The position numbers and the translations under genes are program-made. Source: Azospirillum brasilense (GTDB lineage Bacteria > Pseudomonadota > Alphaproteobacteria > Azospirillales > Azospirillaceae). Taken from it: DNA of 64,000 bases. The stretch lies in NCBI RefSeq assembly GCF_005222205.1, contig NZ_CP032347.1, positions 248,001 to 312,000 on the forward strand, in the 5' to 3' direction. Position 1 is the stretch's first letter. Each line of letters starts with the position of its first letter. The notes under the pieces were generated by a model. The model ran no database searches, was not told the DNA's origin, and was given only the letters and a program-made list of their open reading frames with translations. This document shows, in pieces, positions 1 through 8,436 of this stretch.

Positions 1-279
1 GCCTTCCGGCGCCTGCGACAGGCCGAGCTTGACGATGCGGTGGGCGGGCAGGTTGGCGATGGGCTCGCCGCGGAAGGCGATGCCGCCCCGGCTCGCCCGG
101 TAGACGCCGGAGATCGCCCGCATCAGCGTCGTCTTGCCGACGCCGTTGGAGCCCAGCACGGCGACGATGGCGCCCTGCGCCACGGTCAAGTCGATGCCGT
201 GCAGAATCTCCTGCGGCCCCATGGTGACGTGCAGGTTCTCGATCGCGAGGATCGGCGCGTCGGAGTGCGGCTGGCTCAT
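1..279 (-). CDS. livF: Branched-chain amino acid ABC transporter ATPase LivF (3' part cut by window edge)
   Basis: N-terminal 93 residues of an ABC ATPase of the LivF type; the rest lies left of base 1. The Walker A motif GSNGVGKTT is visible about 40 residues in, and the visible part ends at GLSQAPEG, the typical LivF stretch before the signature motif. The ATG overlaps the livG stop in an ATGA arrangement, which indicates translational coupling. Together with LivG it should power the LivH/LivM permease at the inner membrane face. The family is certain; the transported substrate is not. Confidence 0.93.
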   Translation of the reverse strand, partial: MSQPHSDAPILAIENLHVTMGPQEILHGIDLTVAQGAIVAVLGSNGVGKTTLMRAISGVYRASRGGIAFRGEPIANLPAHRIVKLGLSQAPEG

Positions 280-1043
280 GCGTCCACCCCCAGATAGGCT
301 TCCAAGACTGCCGGATCGCGGCGGATGGCGTCGGGCGGGCCGTCGGCGATCTTGCGGCCGGAGGCGAGCACCAGGATGCGCTGGCAGATGCTCATGACCA
401 GCGTCATGTCGTGCTCCACCAGCATGATGGTCAGGCCGGTGCCGTGCAGCCGCTTGATGAAGTCGGCCAGTGCGCGCGTCTCGGTGTCGTTCAGGCCGGC
501 GGCCGGTTCGTCGAGGATCAGGAAGCGCGGCTGCATCGCCAGCGCGCGGGCGATCTCCAGATACTTGCGCTGGCCGTAGGGCAGGTTGGCCGCCAGCTCG
601 CCCGCCACATGGGTCAGGCCGACCGCCTCCAGCGCCTCCCAGGTGCGGCGGCTGATCTCGGCGGAGCGGGCGCCGCCCCCGGCGAGGGAGCCGAACAGCG
701 CGCCCAGCGCCCCCTGCGGCAGCGCGCCCACCGCGCCCACCGACACGTTGTCGAAGACCGACATGTTCGGGAAGACGCGCAGGTTCTGGAAGGTGCGGCT
801 GATGCCCAGCCGGGCCACCTGGTTGGTCTTCAGCCCGCTGATGGTCCGGCCGTCGAAGGTGACGGTGCCCGACGACAGCGGCGTGAAGCCGGAGATCAGG
901 TTGAACAGGGTGGTCTTGCCGGCGCCGTTCGGGCCGATCAGCCCGACCAGCTCGCCCTCGTCCACATGGCCGGTCACGTCGTTGACGGCCAGCACGCCGC
1001 CGAAGCGGCGGCTGACGTTGCGGATGTCGAGAAGATGGGTCAT
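276..1043 (-). CDS. livG: Branched-chain amino acid ABC transporter ATPase LivG
   Basis: 255 residues, the usual length for LivG. It starts MTHLLDIRNVSRRFGG, has Walker A GPNGAGKTT, a signature-like LPYGQRKYLEIARAL and Walker B FLILDEPAAGL, followed by the switch histidine in LVEHDM. It supplies ATP hydrolysis for import with LivF. Its start overlaps the livM stop by 4 bp and its stop overlaps the livF start, so livMGF are translationally coupled. The start at 1043 is chosen because of this ATGA overlap. Confidence 0.95.
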   Translation of the reverse strand: MTHLLDIRNVSRRFGGVLAVNDVTGHVDEGELVGLIGPNGAGKTTLFNLISGFTPLSSGTVTFDGRTISGLKTNQVARLGISRTFQNLRVFPNMSVFDNVSVGAVGALPQGALGALFGSLAGGGARSAEISRRTWEALEAVGLTHVAGELAANLPYGQRKYLEIARALAMQPRFLILDEPAAGLNDTETRALADFIKRLHGTGLTIMLVEHDMTLVMSICQRILVLASGRKIADGPPDAIRRDPAVLEAYLGVDA

Positions 1044-2068
1044 CGCCAGCCGATCCCTTCGCCCTTCACGGTGTTGCGCCACGCCGCGCCCAGCTGGCGC
1101 CGCGCGAGCTGGAGCGCGGAGACCTCGCCCAGCAGGCCCTTGGGCAGCAGCAGGATCGACAGGAACATCACCAGACCGACCATGATGTTGCGGAAGTCGC
1201 CGAAGGCGCGCAGCCCCTCCGGCAGCAGGATCAGCAGGAGCGCGCCGATCACCGCGCCGGGCAGGCTGCCCAGGCCGCCGACCACCACCATCGCCAGGAT
1301 CAGGATGGATTCGGAGAACTTGAAGTCGCCCGGCGAGATGTAGCCGGTCATGTGCGCCCACAGGCTGCCCGCCACCCCGGCGAAGAAGGCCGACAGGGTG
1401 AAGGCCTCCATCTTCAGGCGCGCCGTGCTGACGCCCATGGCGTCGGCGCACTGGTCGTCCTCGCGGATCGAGCGCAGGGCGTTGCCGTAATAGGAGTGGC
1501 TGAGCCGCCCGATCGCCAGCACGCACAGCGCCACCACCGTCGCCACCGTGTAGTAGGTGGCGAGCCGGCCCGACAGGCTGAAGCCGAACAGCTCCAGGCC
1601 CTTGGTGACGATGATGCCGTTGGGGCCCTTGGTGAATTCCACCCAGTTCAGCATGACCAGATAGAGCATCTGCCCGATGGCCAGCGTCGCCACGGCGAAA
1701 TAGATGCTGACCAGCCGCATGGTCGGCAGCGCCACCAGGAAGGCGATCAGCGCCGCCACCAGACCGGACAGCGGCAGCGTCACCGTGAAGCCCAGCCCGA
1801 ACTTGGTCGAGAGCAGGGCGGCGGTGTAGGCGCCCACCCCGTAGAAGGCGGCGTGCCCGAGATGCAGCAGCCCGGCCACCCCGGTGACCAGATGCATGGA
1901 GGCGGACAGCAGGATGAAGATCAGCGCCAGATTGGCGATCTGATAAAAATAGCCGCGGTCGAAGCCGGCCAGCAGGGCGGGCAGCCCGACGAAGACCAGC
2001 AGGGCGAGCAGGAGCGGAATCAGCGCGCCCTGCCCGCGGCGCGGCGCCGACAGGTCAGACACGTTCAC
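1040..2068 (-). CDS. livM: Branched-chain amino acid ABC transporter permease LivM
   Basis: 342 residues with about nine hydrophobic segments. It contains the LivM hallmark stretch LLHLGHAAFYGVGAYTAALL and a permease coupling region near GLGSLPGAVIGALLL. It forms the inner-membrane channel as a heterodimer with LivH. It starts 14 bp inside the end of livH and ends overlapping livG by 4 bp, so it belongs to the same transcript. Confidence 0.95.
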   Translation of the reverse strand: MNVSDLSAPRRGQGALIPLLLALLVFVGLPALLAGFDRGYFYQIANLALIFILLSASMHLVTGVAGLLHLGHAAFYGVGAYTAALLSTKFGLGFTVTLPLSGLVAALIAFLVALPTMRLVSIYFAVATLAIGQMLYLVMLNWVEFTKGPNGIIVTKGLELFGFSLSGRLATYYTVATVVALCVLAIGRLSHSYYGNALRSIREDDQCADAMGVSTARLKMEAFTLSAFFAGVAGSLWAHMTGYISPGDFKFSESILILAMVVVGGLGSLPGAVIGALLLILLPEGLRAFGDFRNIMVGLVMFLSILLLPKGLLGEVSALQLARRQLGAAWRNTVKGEGIGWR

Positions 2069-2969
2069 GGCGCGCTCCGAACAGTCCGTTGGGGAAGAAG
2101 ATCAGGGTCAGGATCAGGAAGCCGTAGGCCACCATGTCCGACCAGCCCGACGACACGAAGGTCGTCGCCATGCTCTCCGAGATGCCCAGGATCAGGGCGC
2201 AGATCACCGCACCGGGAATCGAGGACAGCCCGCCCATCACCATGGCGACGAAGGCCTTGATGCCGGGCACGAAGCCCATGGCGGGGAAGATCGCCCCGTA
2301 ATAGAGCCCGGTCAGAATGCCGGCCGCGGCCCCCATCATCGAGCCGACGACGAAGGTCATGATGATGGTGCGGTCGGTGTCGATGCCGACATACTTGGCG
2401 CCCAGCGGGTTGTTCGACACCGCCCGGATCGACAGGCCGATGCGGGTGCGGGTCAGCAGATACTGGAGACCGATCAGCATCGCCGCAGCCACGCCGAAGA
2501 TGATGAAGTCGCCGGTCACCAGGATCACCGGCCCGATGCGCACCGGCGTGTTGATCAGGTACTCGAACGGGACGGAGCGCATCTGCGACCCGAACACGAT
2601 CTCCAGCGCCTCGCGCACCACGATGGACACGGCGAGCGAGGAGAGCAGGGTGGATTCGCGCATCGCCCGCGACTTCAGCGACGCCTCGTCGGTGAAGCGG
2701 CGGAAGGGTTTGAAGGCGATCCGCTCCAGCGAGAATCCGGCCATGGCGCCGATCGCCAGGGCGATGAAGATCACCGCGAAGATCGGCGGGGCCGTCGCGG
2801 AAATCAGCACCAGCCCGGCGAAGGCGCCCAGCGTGTAGACCTCGCCATGGGCGAAGTTGACGACGTTCAGCACGCCGAAGATCAGCGTGAAGCCGATCGC
2901 CATCAGCGCGTAGGTCATCCCCAGCGACAGCCCGATGGCGAGCTGCTGGAGGTAGTAAGGGTCGATCAT
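2055..2969 (-). CDS. livH: Branched-chain amino acid ABC transporter permease LivH
   Basis: 304 residues from MIDPYYLQQLAIGLSLG, the conserved LivH N terminus. It contains GVLNVVNFAHGEVYTLGAF and GGLSSIPGAVICALILG, both typical of this permease family. A longer in-frame reading to 3059 would cover the hairpins between livK and livH and gives an arginine-rich, non-homologous extension, so the ATG at 2969 is preferred. Hydrophobic throughout, with about eight membrane spans. Confidence 0.94.
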   Translation of the reverse strand: MIDPYYLQQLAIGLSLGMTYALMAIGFTLIFGVLNVVNFAHGEVYTLGAFAGLVLISATAPPIFAVIFIALAIGAMAGFSLERIAFKPFRRFTDEASLKSRAMRESTLLSSLAVSIVVREALEIVFGSQMRSVPFEYLINTPVRIGPVILVTGDFIIFGVAAAMLIGLQYLLTRTRIGLSIRAVSNNPLGAKYVGIDTDRTIIMTFVVGSMMGAAAGILTGLYYGAIFPAMGFVPGIKAFVAMVMGGLSSIPGAVICALILGISESMATTFVSSGWSDMVAYGFLILTLIFFPNGLFGARRERV

Positions 2970-2993
2970 GCGGGCCGTTCGCTGGAGATCGTT

Positions 2994-3051
2994 AAAGCGG
3001 ATTGCAATCCGCTTTGGACCGCGACGGCGGTCCCGGTCGCGTGTGCGACCG
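2994..3051 (-). other. Three back-to-back perfect hairpins between livK and livH
   Basis: Three perfect inverted repeats follow one another without a gap: 2994-3015 (AAAGCGGATTG and its complement), 3016-3033 (7-bp arms, loop GACG) and 3034-3051 (CGGTCGC, loop GTGT). None has a T-tract. In the livK-livH transcript they would fold as adjacent stem-loops. A role in stabilising the livK mRNA end, or in lowering read-through to the permease genes, is inferred. Confidence 0.6.
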
Positions 3052-3078
3052 GAGCCCACCGGCGAATGAGGTGATATG

Positions 3079-3110
3079 AGCCTAAAGCGAACGAAGTTTC
3101 GCTTTAGGCT
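3079..3110 (-). terminator. Stem-loop just downstream of livK (attenuator or processing site)
   Basis: A 13-bp perfect stem (AGCCTAAAGCGAA with its complement) around a 6-nt loop, 26 bases past the livK stop. It has no T-run, so it is more likely an mRNA-stabilising or partial terminator element than a full terminator. It shares the AAAGCG core with the palindrome at 2994. Confidence 0.5.
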
Positions 3111-3135
3111 ATCGGGTCGGTAGGGCGTGCGCCGG

Positions 3136-4248
3136 TCAGTCGGCGACCGGCACGAAGGCGCCGCCCTTGACCTCGACCTTCACCAGCTCCTTCTCGGCCT
3201 CGCGGTCGGCGCTGAAGCTGGTCTTGCCGGTCACGCCGGCGAAGTCCTTGGTCTGGGCCAGGGCGTCACGCACCTTCTCGCGGGTCGGGTTCGGGTAGGC
3301 CTTCTCGACCGCGGCCAGCATGATGCGCACGGCGTCATAGGCCTGGGCCGGGAACTGGCCCGGAACCGCGCCGTTGGAGGCGGCCTTCCACTCCGTCACG
3401 AAATGCTGGATGTGCGGGGCCGGGTCGGTCGGCAGGAAGTTCGAGGTCAGGTGCACGCCTTCCGCGGCTTCGCCGGCCAGCTCGATCAGCTTCGGGCTGT
3501 AGGCGGCCGAGGTCGAGTAGACCGGGGTCTTGATGCCGAGCTGCTGCACCTGACGCAGGAACTGCGCGCCGTCCTCGTAGAAGAAGCCGGTGTAGATGGC
3601 GTCCGGCTTCGCACGCTCCAGCTTGCTGATCAGCGAGCGGTAGTCCTTCAGGCCGCGGTTGAAGAACTCGGAGAAGACCACCGTGCCGCCGTTGGCCTTC
3701 ACGCCGTCGGTGAAGCCGGAGACGACGGACTGGCCCCAGTCGGTCTGCTCGGCGATGACGGCGATGTTCTTGTAGCCCTTGGACAGCATCCACTTGGCGT
3801 TGTAGGGGCCTTCCTGCGCCTGGGTGGCGATGTTGCGGAACTGGTACTTGGAGATCTTGGTGTAGTCGGGGTGCGAGGCCGTCTGCGAGAGCTGCGGCAT
3901 CCCGGCGTCCTTGTAGACCTGCGCCGAGGCCATCGACACGCCCGAGGTGAAGTCGCCCAGGACGCCGACGATCTCCTTGTCGTCCACGAACTTGCGGGCG
4001 ATGTTGGTGCCCTCCTTGGCGTCGGAGCGGCTGTCCTCGAAGACGATCTCGGCCTTGAACGGCTTGCCGGCGGCGTTGAACTCGGCCAGGGCGATCTCGG
4101 CGGCCTTGCGGAAGTCCTGGCCGTACTGGGCGGTCTCGCCGGTCAGCGGCAGCTGGTAGCCGAGCTTGACGGTGTCGGCGGCCAGGGCGGTGCCGGCAAG
4201 CGCACCGGTCATCAGGGCGGCGAGGGAGGCGGTCTTCAGGGCGGTCAT
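3136..4248 (-). CDS. livK: Branched-chain amino acid ABC transporter substrate-binding protein LivK
   Basis: 370 residues. An N-terminal signal peptide (MTALKTASLAALMTGALAGT...ALAA) precedes the mature start DTVKLGYQLPLTGETAQYG, the Peripla_BP_6 (LivJ/LivK) fold. It should bind the imported solute in the periplasm and pass it to LivHM. The start at 4248 puts the signal peptide at the very N terminus. The preceding enzymes (FAD amine oxidoreductase and ATC-hydrolase-like) make an amine, amide or modified amino acid a possible ligand instead of leucine or valine; that is inference. Confidence 0.93.
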   Translation of the reverse strand: MTALKTASLAALMTGALAGTALAADTVKLGYQLPLTGETAQYGQDFRKAAEIALAEFNAAGKPFKAEIVFEDSRSDAKEGTNIARKFVDDKEIVGVLGDFTSGVSMASAQVYKDAGMPQLSQTASHPDYTKISKYQFRNIATQAQEGPYNAKWMLSKGYKNIAVIAEQTDWGQSVVSGFTDGVKANGGTVVFSEFFNRGLKDYRSLISKLERAKPDAIYTGFFYEDGAQFLRQVQQLGIKTPVYSTSAAYSPKLIELAGEAAEGVHLTSNFLPTDPAPHIQHFVTEWKAASNGAVPGQFPAQAYDAVRIMLAAVEKAYPNPTREKVRDALAQTKDFAGVTGKTSFSADREAEKELVKVEVKGGAFVPVAD

Positions 4249-4331
4249 CGCGGGTGAACCTTTCTTGTGAAGGCCGGCTTCGAGGCCGGTGTTGGGCAGC
4301 GTCGTACGGTTGGATGGCTTCAGACGGAGGA

Positions 4332-4844
4332 TCAGGCGGCCTTCGGGCCGGGCAGGACCTTCAGACGGCAACAGCCTTCGTCACCGGGCTTCCAGGTCTC
4401 GCCGCGGAAGACGAAGCCGGCCGCCTCGAACAGGCCGCCGTCGATGGCGCCGGCCATGTTGCAGAGCAGTTCCAGATCCTCGTCGGACTTGCCCTGGGCC
4501 TGCCACGCCTCCTTCAGGGGACAGCGGTGGAAATGGATTTCCAGCGCGTCGCCGTCGCAGCGCTTGATCTCCGGTGCGAACATGGAATCGCGGTTGGGGA
4601 TGCCATCGAGGAAGGCGTGGCACAGGCCGGCAAGGTCGTCAGGGCCGTGCGCCGCGTACTTCACGCCCATCGCCTCGCCGAGCCGGCGGGTTGCCTCGCG
4701 CCCGATGTCCAGCGCCGTCTCGGTGCCGTAGCGCTCGCGCAGCACGTCGAACATGTGGGCGTAGGACGCGGCCCGCATCGCGTAGGCGTTGCGGAGCTGC
4801 GTGGCGTGGTCGGGGGCGGCAGGCGCCTTGGTGTCTTCAGCCAT
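4332..4844 (-). CDS. L-2-amino-thiazoline-4-carboxylate (ATC) hydrolase-like protein
   Basis: 170 residues. The C-terminal half carries HFHRCPLKEAWQ, LLCNMAGAIDGGLFEAAGF and a terminal DEGCCRL motif, a cysteine-rich pattern I associate with the ATC hydrolase family (opening of the thiazoline ring to S-carbamoylcysteine). Assignment is by remembered motif, so the actual substrate is open. It sits 2 bp downstream of the FAD oxidoreductase and 83 bp upstream of livK on the same strand, and probably acts on the imported compound. Confidence 0.65.
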   Translation of the reverse strand: MAEDTKAPAAPDHATQLRNAYAMRAASYAHMFDVLRERYGTETALDIGREATRRLGEAMGVKYAAHGPDDLAGLCHAFLDGIPNRDSMFAPEIKRCDGDALEIHFHRCPLKEAWQAQGKSDEDLELLCNMAGAIDGGLFEAAGFVFRGETWKPGDEGCCRLKVLPGPKAA

Positions 4845-4846
4845 CG

Positions 4847-6187
4847 TCAGATTTCCCGGATGTCGTTCCAGCGGTATTGCAGGAGTTTGAACGGACCGAT
4901 GCGTTGCAGCAGGTCGTTGAAGGGCAGGGGCCGCGGCTCGGTCAGCGGCAGCGCCAGCTCGGCGGGATCGCGGCCCAGCGCCGCGTGGGCCAGCTCCCGC
5001 CCCAGCGAGACGGACAGGGCGACGCCGCGCCCGTTGCAGCCCGCCCAGGTGAAGGCGTTGGGGCCGAGCTGGTGGACCCGCGGGGTGTAGTCGGTGGTCA
5101 TGGCGATCCGCCCGTTCCACACATGGTCGAAGCGCAGGCCGCGCAGGGTGGGGAACATGGAGGCCAGCCGCAGGCCGACGATGCGGCGCAGCCGGTCGGC
5201 CCCGTCGATGGGGAACAGCAGTGCGCCGCCGCTGACCAGCCGGTGGTCGGCGGTGTAGCGCATGAAGCGCAGGTCGCCGTGGGTGTCCGACATGGCCTGA
5301 CGGCCGGGCAGGATGCTGCGACGCTGCGCCTCGTCCAGCGGCTGGGTGGCCATCTGCCAGGACAGGACCGGCACGACCTCCGTCCGGATCTCTGGGAAGA
5401 CCGCGGCGGCGTAGCCGTTGGTGCTCAGCACCAGGGCATGGGCGGTCACCGTGCCGGCCGGCGTGCGGGCGACCCAGCGGTCGCCGCGCCGCTCCACCGA
5501 CAGGACGGGGGAGTTGATGAAGACCGACGCGCCGGCCTCGACCGCCTTGCCAGCCAGCCCGCGGGCCAGCGCCAGCGGGTTGATGTGGCCGCCGCTGCGG
5601 TTCATCCAGCCGCCGTAATAGGCATCGGTGCCCAGCAGGTCCGAAATGCCGGCGCGATCGAGAAGCTCCACCGGAGCGCCCCGGCTGCCCCATTGCTTCG
5701 CCCGCCGTTCGGCGATGGCGATGCGGCCCGGCGAATGGACCGGCTGCACCCAGCCGGTTTGCTCGGCGGCGCAGTCGATGCCCAGGCGGCGAATCAGGGC
5801 GAACAGGGTTTCGGCGCTGTTGCGGATCAGCGCGACGAAGCGCTCGCCCCGCTCCGGCCCGAACTTGGCGACCAGATCCTCGGGGTCGGGGCGGGTCAGG
5901 GTCGGGATGACCTGCCCGTTGTTGCGTCCGGACGCGCCGCGCCCGATCTCCGACGCCTCCAGGACGACGGCGCGCTTGCCCGATTCGGCGGCGTGCAGGG
6001 CTGCCGACAGGCCGGTGAAGCCGCCGCCGATCACCAGCAGGTCGGTGTCCACCGCGTGTTCGAGCACCGGAAGGGCCGGCGGCGGCGGGGCCGTGGCCTC
6101 CCAAAGAGAGTCGGGCCGTTGCCAGATGCCGCCGGTTCCAGGAACACCGGTCTTCTTCTCTATCGCCTTCACCGTGCCTTGTCCCAC
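4847..6187 (-). CDS. FAD-dependent oxidoreductase, DAO family (PuuB/glycine-oxidase-like)
   Basis: 446 residues. A Rossmann FAD motif, DLLVIGGGFTGLSAALHAAE, lies at about residue 49, followed by the GASGRNNGQVIP stretch of gamma-glutamylputrescine-oxidase-like DAO enzymes; near the C terminus WAGCNGRGVALSVSLGRELA is the second FAD contact. It probably oxidises an amine or amino acid with oxygen or a quinone. It is the first gene of the leftward unit with the ATC-hydrolase-like gene and liv. GTG at 6187 is used; GTG at 6172 is an alternative. Confidence 0.85.
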   Translation of the reverse strand: MGQGTVKAIEKKTGVPGTGGIWQRPDSLWEATAPPPPALPVLEHAVDTDLLVIGGGFTGLSAALHAAESGKRAVVLEASEIGRGASGRNNGQVIPTLTRPDPEDLVAKFGPERGERFVALIRNSAETLFALIRRLGIDCAAEQTGWVQPVHSPGRIAIAERRAKQWGSRGAPVELLDRAGISDLLGTDAYYGGWMNRSGGHINPLALARGLAGKAVEAGASVFINSPVLSVERRGDRWVARTPAGTVTAHALVLSTNGYAAAVFPEIRTEVVPVLSWQMATQPLDEAQRRSILPGRQAMSDTHGDLRFMRYTADHRLVSGGALLFPIDGADRLRRIVGLRLASMFPTLRGLRFDHVWNGRIAMTTDYTPRVHQLGPNAFTWAGCNGRGVALSVSLGRELAHAALGRDPAELALPLTEPRPLPFNDLLQRIGPFKLLQYRWNDIREI

Positions 6188-6237
6188 GTCTGTCGGGTGA
6201 AATCGGCCCGATCATGGGACAAATTGCATACTCGGGC

Positions 6238-6308
6238 AATTACCATGGAGAGGACGCGGTAATTTTCCTGTTTCATACACAAACCATAGGGAGATAGGAA
6301 TGGTTTGT
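6238..6308 (-). promoter_or_regulatory. Two dyads in the leader of the FAD oxidoreductase-liv unit
   Basis: AT-richer than its surroundings. Two inverted repeats are visible: AATTACC-N13-GGTAATT (6238-6264) and ACAAACCAT-N12-ATGGTTTGT (6279-6308). Their place 50-120 bp upstream of the first gene fits operator sites for an unlinked regulator. No convincing -35/-10 pair could be fixed. Confidence 0.4.
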
Positions 6309-6342
6309 ACAAGGGCGCTGGAATGAACGCGGAGTCCTGGAA

Positions 6343-6484
6343 CCCCTCTCCCGCCCCGGGGGAGGGCGCCCGCGCAGCGGGCGGGTGAGGGTCACGCGAG
6401 TATCAAGGCGCTGAGTCTTGCCGACACCCTCACCCTCCCGCCGCGACGCGGCGGGCCCCTCCCTCTCCCGGGGCGGGAGAGGGG
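6343..6484. repeat. 142-bp dyad-symmetric intergenic element
   Basis: The outer arms 6343-6360 and 6467-6484 are perfect 18-bp complements (CCCCTCTCCCGCCCCGGG). Inside are GTGAGGG/CCCTCAC arms and two small hairpins (6367-6383 and 6437-6455). It fills most of the gap between the FAD oxidoreductase and the M20 hydrolase. The structure resembles REP/BIME-type intergenic repeats of high-GC proteobacteria. It contains no open reading frame of its own. Confidence 0.7.
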
Positions 6485-6503
6485 ATGGCGGATGCGTCCG
6501 CCG

Positions 6504-7676
6504 TCACGCCGCGCGCGGCAGCACCGTTTCGGCCAGCCGCACCCAATAGCTGAGGCCGATGGGCAGGACCGCGTCGTTGAAGTCGTAATGCGGGCTGTGC
6601 AGGTTGCGACCGCCGTCCGACGGCCCGGCGCCGACCCAGACGTAGCAGCCCGGCCGCTGTTGCAGCATGAAGGCGAAATCCTCAGCGCCCATGCTGGGCA
6701 TCGGGTCCAGGTCCAGCCCCGATTCGCCGACGACTCCGGCGGCGGCGCTGCGGGCCAGCTCGGTCGCCCCGGCCTCGTTCACCGTCGACGGGTAGCGGCG
6801 CTCGTAGCGCATCTCCGCCTCGACCCCGAAGCCGGTGGCGATGGCCTTCGCCAGTTCGCCCATGCGGCGCTCCACCATGTCCTGCACCTCCTTGCGGAAG
6901 GTGCGGGTGGTTCCACGCAGGACGGCGGTGGCCGGAAGGACATTCCACGTATCGCCCGCGTGAAACTGCGTGACGCTGACCACGGCGGAATCGACCGGAT
7001 GCACGCTGCGGCTGGCAATGGTCTGCCAGGCGTTGACGATCTGGGTGCCGGCCAGGATCGTGTCGGTGCCCAGATGGGGCATGGCGGCGTGGGTGCCCTT
7101 GCCGGTCAGGGTCAGTTCGAAGATGTCGTAGGCGGCCATGATGGGGCCGGGGCGCAGCGCGATCTTGCCGACCTCCAGCCCCGGCCAGTTGTGCATGCCG
7201 TAGACCTGCTCGACGGGGAACTTCTCGAACAGCCCCTCCTCGACCATCACACGCCCGCCGCCCTCGTTCTCCTCCGCGGGCTGGAAGACGAAGGCGATGG
7301 TGCCCTGGAAGTTGGGATGCGCCGACAGGTGGCGCGCCGCGCCCAGCAGCATCGCCGTGTGCCCGTCATGCCCGCAGGCGTGCATGCGCCCCGGATTGCG
7401 CGACGCGTGGGGCAGGTTGGTCTGCTCGTGGATGTGCAGGGCGTCCATGTCGGCGCGGAAGGCGACCGCCGGCCCCTCGCCGTTGCGCAGCACGCCGACC
7501 ACGCCGGTCTTGGCGAGGCCGCGGTGAACCTCCAGCCCGAAGGAGGCCAGCTTCTCCGCCACGAAATCGCTGGTCCGCTCCTCCTCGAAAGCCGTTTCCG
7601 GGTGGGCGTGCAGGTCGCGCCGCCACGCGGTCATGTCGGCCGTCAGCGCCTCCGTCCCGTCGATCGTCCTCACCAT
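6504..7676 (-). CDS. M20 family metallo-amidohydrolase (hippurate/N-acyl amino acid hydrolase-like)
   Basis: 390 residues. Zinc-binding motifs of the M20 amidohydrolase branch are present: RADMDALHIHE, RMHACGHDGHTAMLLGAA, FQPAEENEGGGRVMVEEG and, near the end, MGAEDFAFML. Such enzymes release amino acids from N-acyl or amide conjugates in the cytoplasm. ATG 7676 is used; an upstream start would add unrelated residues. It is divergent from the TetR gene, whose operator palindrome lies between them, so it may share that control. Confidence 0.9.
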   Translation of the reverse strand: MVRTIDGTEALTADMTAWRRDLHAHPETAFEEERTSDFVAEKLASFGLEVHRGLAKTGVVGVLRNGEGPAVAFRADMDALHIHEQTNLPHASRNPGRMHACGHDGHTAMLLGAARHLSAHPNFQGTIAFVFQPAEENEGGGRVMVEEGLFEKFPVEQVYGMHNWPGLEVGKIALRPGPIMAAYDIFELTLTGKGTHAAMPHLGTDTILAGTQIVNAWQTIASRSVHPVDSAVVSVTQFHAGDTWNVLPATAVLRGTTRTFRKEVQDMVERRMGELAKAIATGFGVEAEMRYERRYPSTVNEAGATELARSAAAGVVGESGLDLDPMPSMGAEDFAFMLQQRPGCYVWVGAGPSDGGRNLHSPHYDFNDAVLPIGLSYWVRLAETVLPRAA

Positions 7677-7807
7677 GTCCCTGGTTCCCTGTGTTTCATG
7701 AGTGTGTGCGAATGATCTTGCCCAAAAAAGCCCCTGCCGTGCAAAGCGCACGACGATGCGGTGCCGTCACATCACCCTTGCAGGGCGGCCCGGTTTCGTG
7801 CAGGATG

Positions 7808-7825
7808 TGAGTGAACGTTCACTCA
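7808..7825. promoter_or_regulatory. TetR-type operator palindrome
   Basis: A perfect 18-bp palindrome, TGAGTGAACGTTCACTCA, directly upstream of the TetR coding region. Palindromes of the TGAATGNNCATTCA type are usual targets of TetR-family proteins. Its place between two divergent genes suggests autorepression and possibly control of the M20 gene. Confidence 0.75.
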
Positions 7826-7851
7826 TAATGAACGCCACGAACGGGAACGCC

Positions 7852-8433
7852 ATGTCCAAAGACGCCCGCATCGACGCACGCAACAAGGTCCGGGACGCCG
7901 CCATCGCGCTGTTCGCCCAGAAGGGGGTGAAGGCGACGACCATCAAGGACATCGCCCGCGCCGCCGGGGTGTCGGAGGGGGCGCTGTACCGCCATTGGGC
8001 CAGCAAGGAGGAGCTTGCCGCCGCCCTGTTCGCCGCCGAATACACCGCCCTGTCGCATGACCTGCGCGCGGCGGCGGGGAGCGGCCCGGCGCCGCAGCGG
8101 CTGCGCCGCGTCATCGCCTGGGCTTTCGGGCTGGTCGAGGCGGCGCCGGACCGCGCGCGCTTCCTCCTGCTGTCACAGCACGACGCTCTGCCGCTGGTTC
8201 CAGACGGGCTGGAGACGCCGGTGGACGTGGTCTGCGCCATCGTCGGCGACGGCATCGCGGAGGGGAGCATCGTCGATGCCGACCGCGAGGCGCTGGCCCA
8301 CACCGTGATCGGCGCCATCGTCCTCAACATCCAGTCGCACGTTTACGGACGGCAGATGGCGCCGCTCGGCACGTTGGCCGACACGGTCGCCGACGCGCTG
8401 CTGCGCGGCCTGTCCACCGGAAAGGGAGCCTGA
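7852..8433 (+). CDS. TetR/AcrR family transcriptional regulator
   Basis: 193 residues from ATG 7852. The N-terminal helix-turn-helix reads AIALFAQKGVKATTIKDIARAAGVSEGALYRHWASKEEL, a classic TetR DNA-binding domain; the C-terminal half is a variable ligand-binding domain. An ATG at 7828 is in frame but sits almost on the operator, so the inner start is preferred. The stop is 3 bp from the next ATG, so it is co-transcribed with the lipid acyltransferase fusion and probably senses a lipid-related or membrane-active ligand (inference). Confidence 0.9.
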   Translation: MSKDARIDARNKVRDAAIALFAQKGVKATTIKDIARAAGVSEGALYRHWASKEELAAALFAAEYTALSHDLRAAAGSGPAPQRLRRVIAWAFGLVEAAPDRARFLLLSQHDALPLVPDGLETPVDVVCAIVGDGIAEGSIVDADREALAHTVIGAIVLNIQSHVYGRQMAPLGTLADTVADALLRGLSTGKGA

Positions 8434-8436
8434 AGC

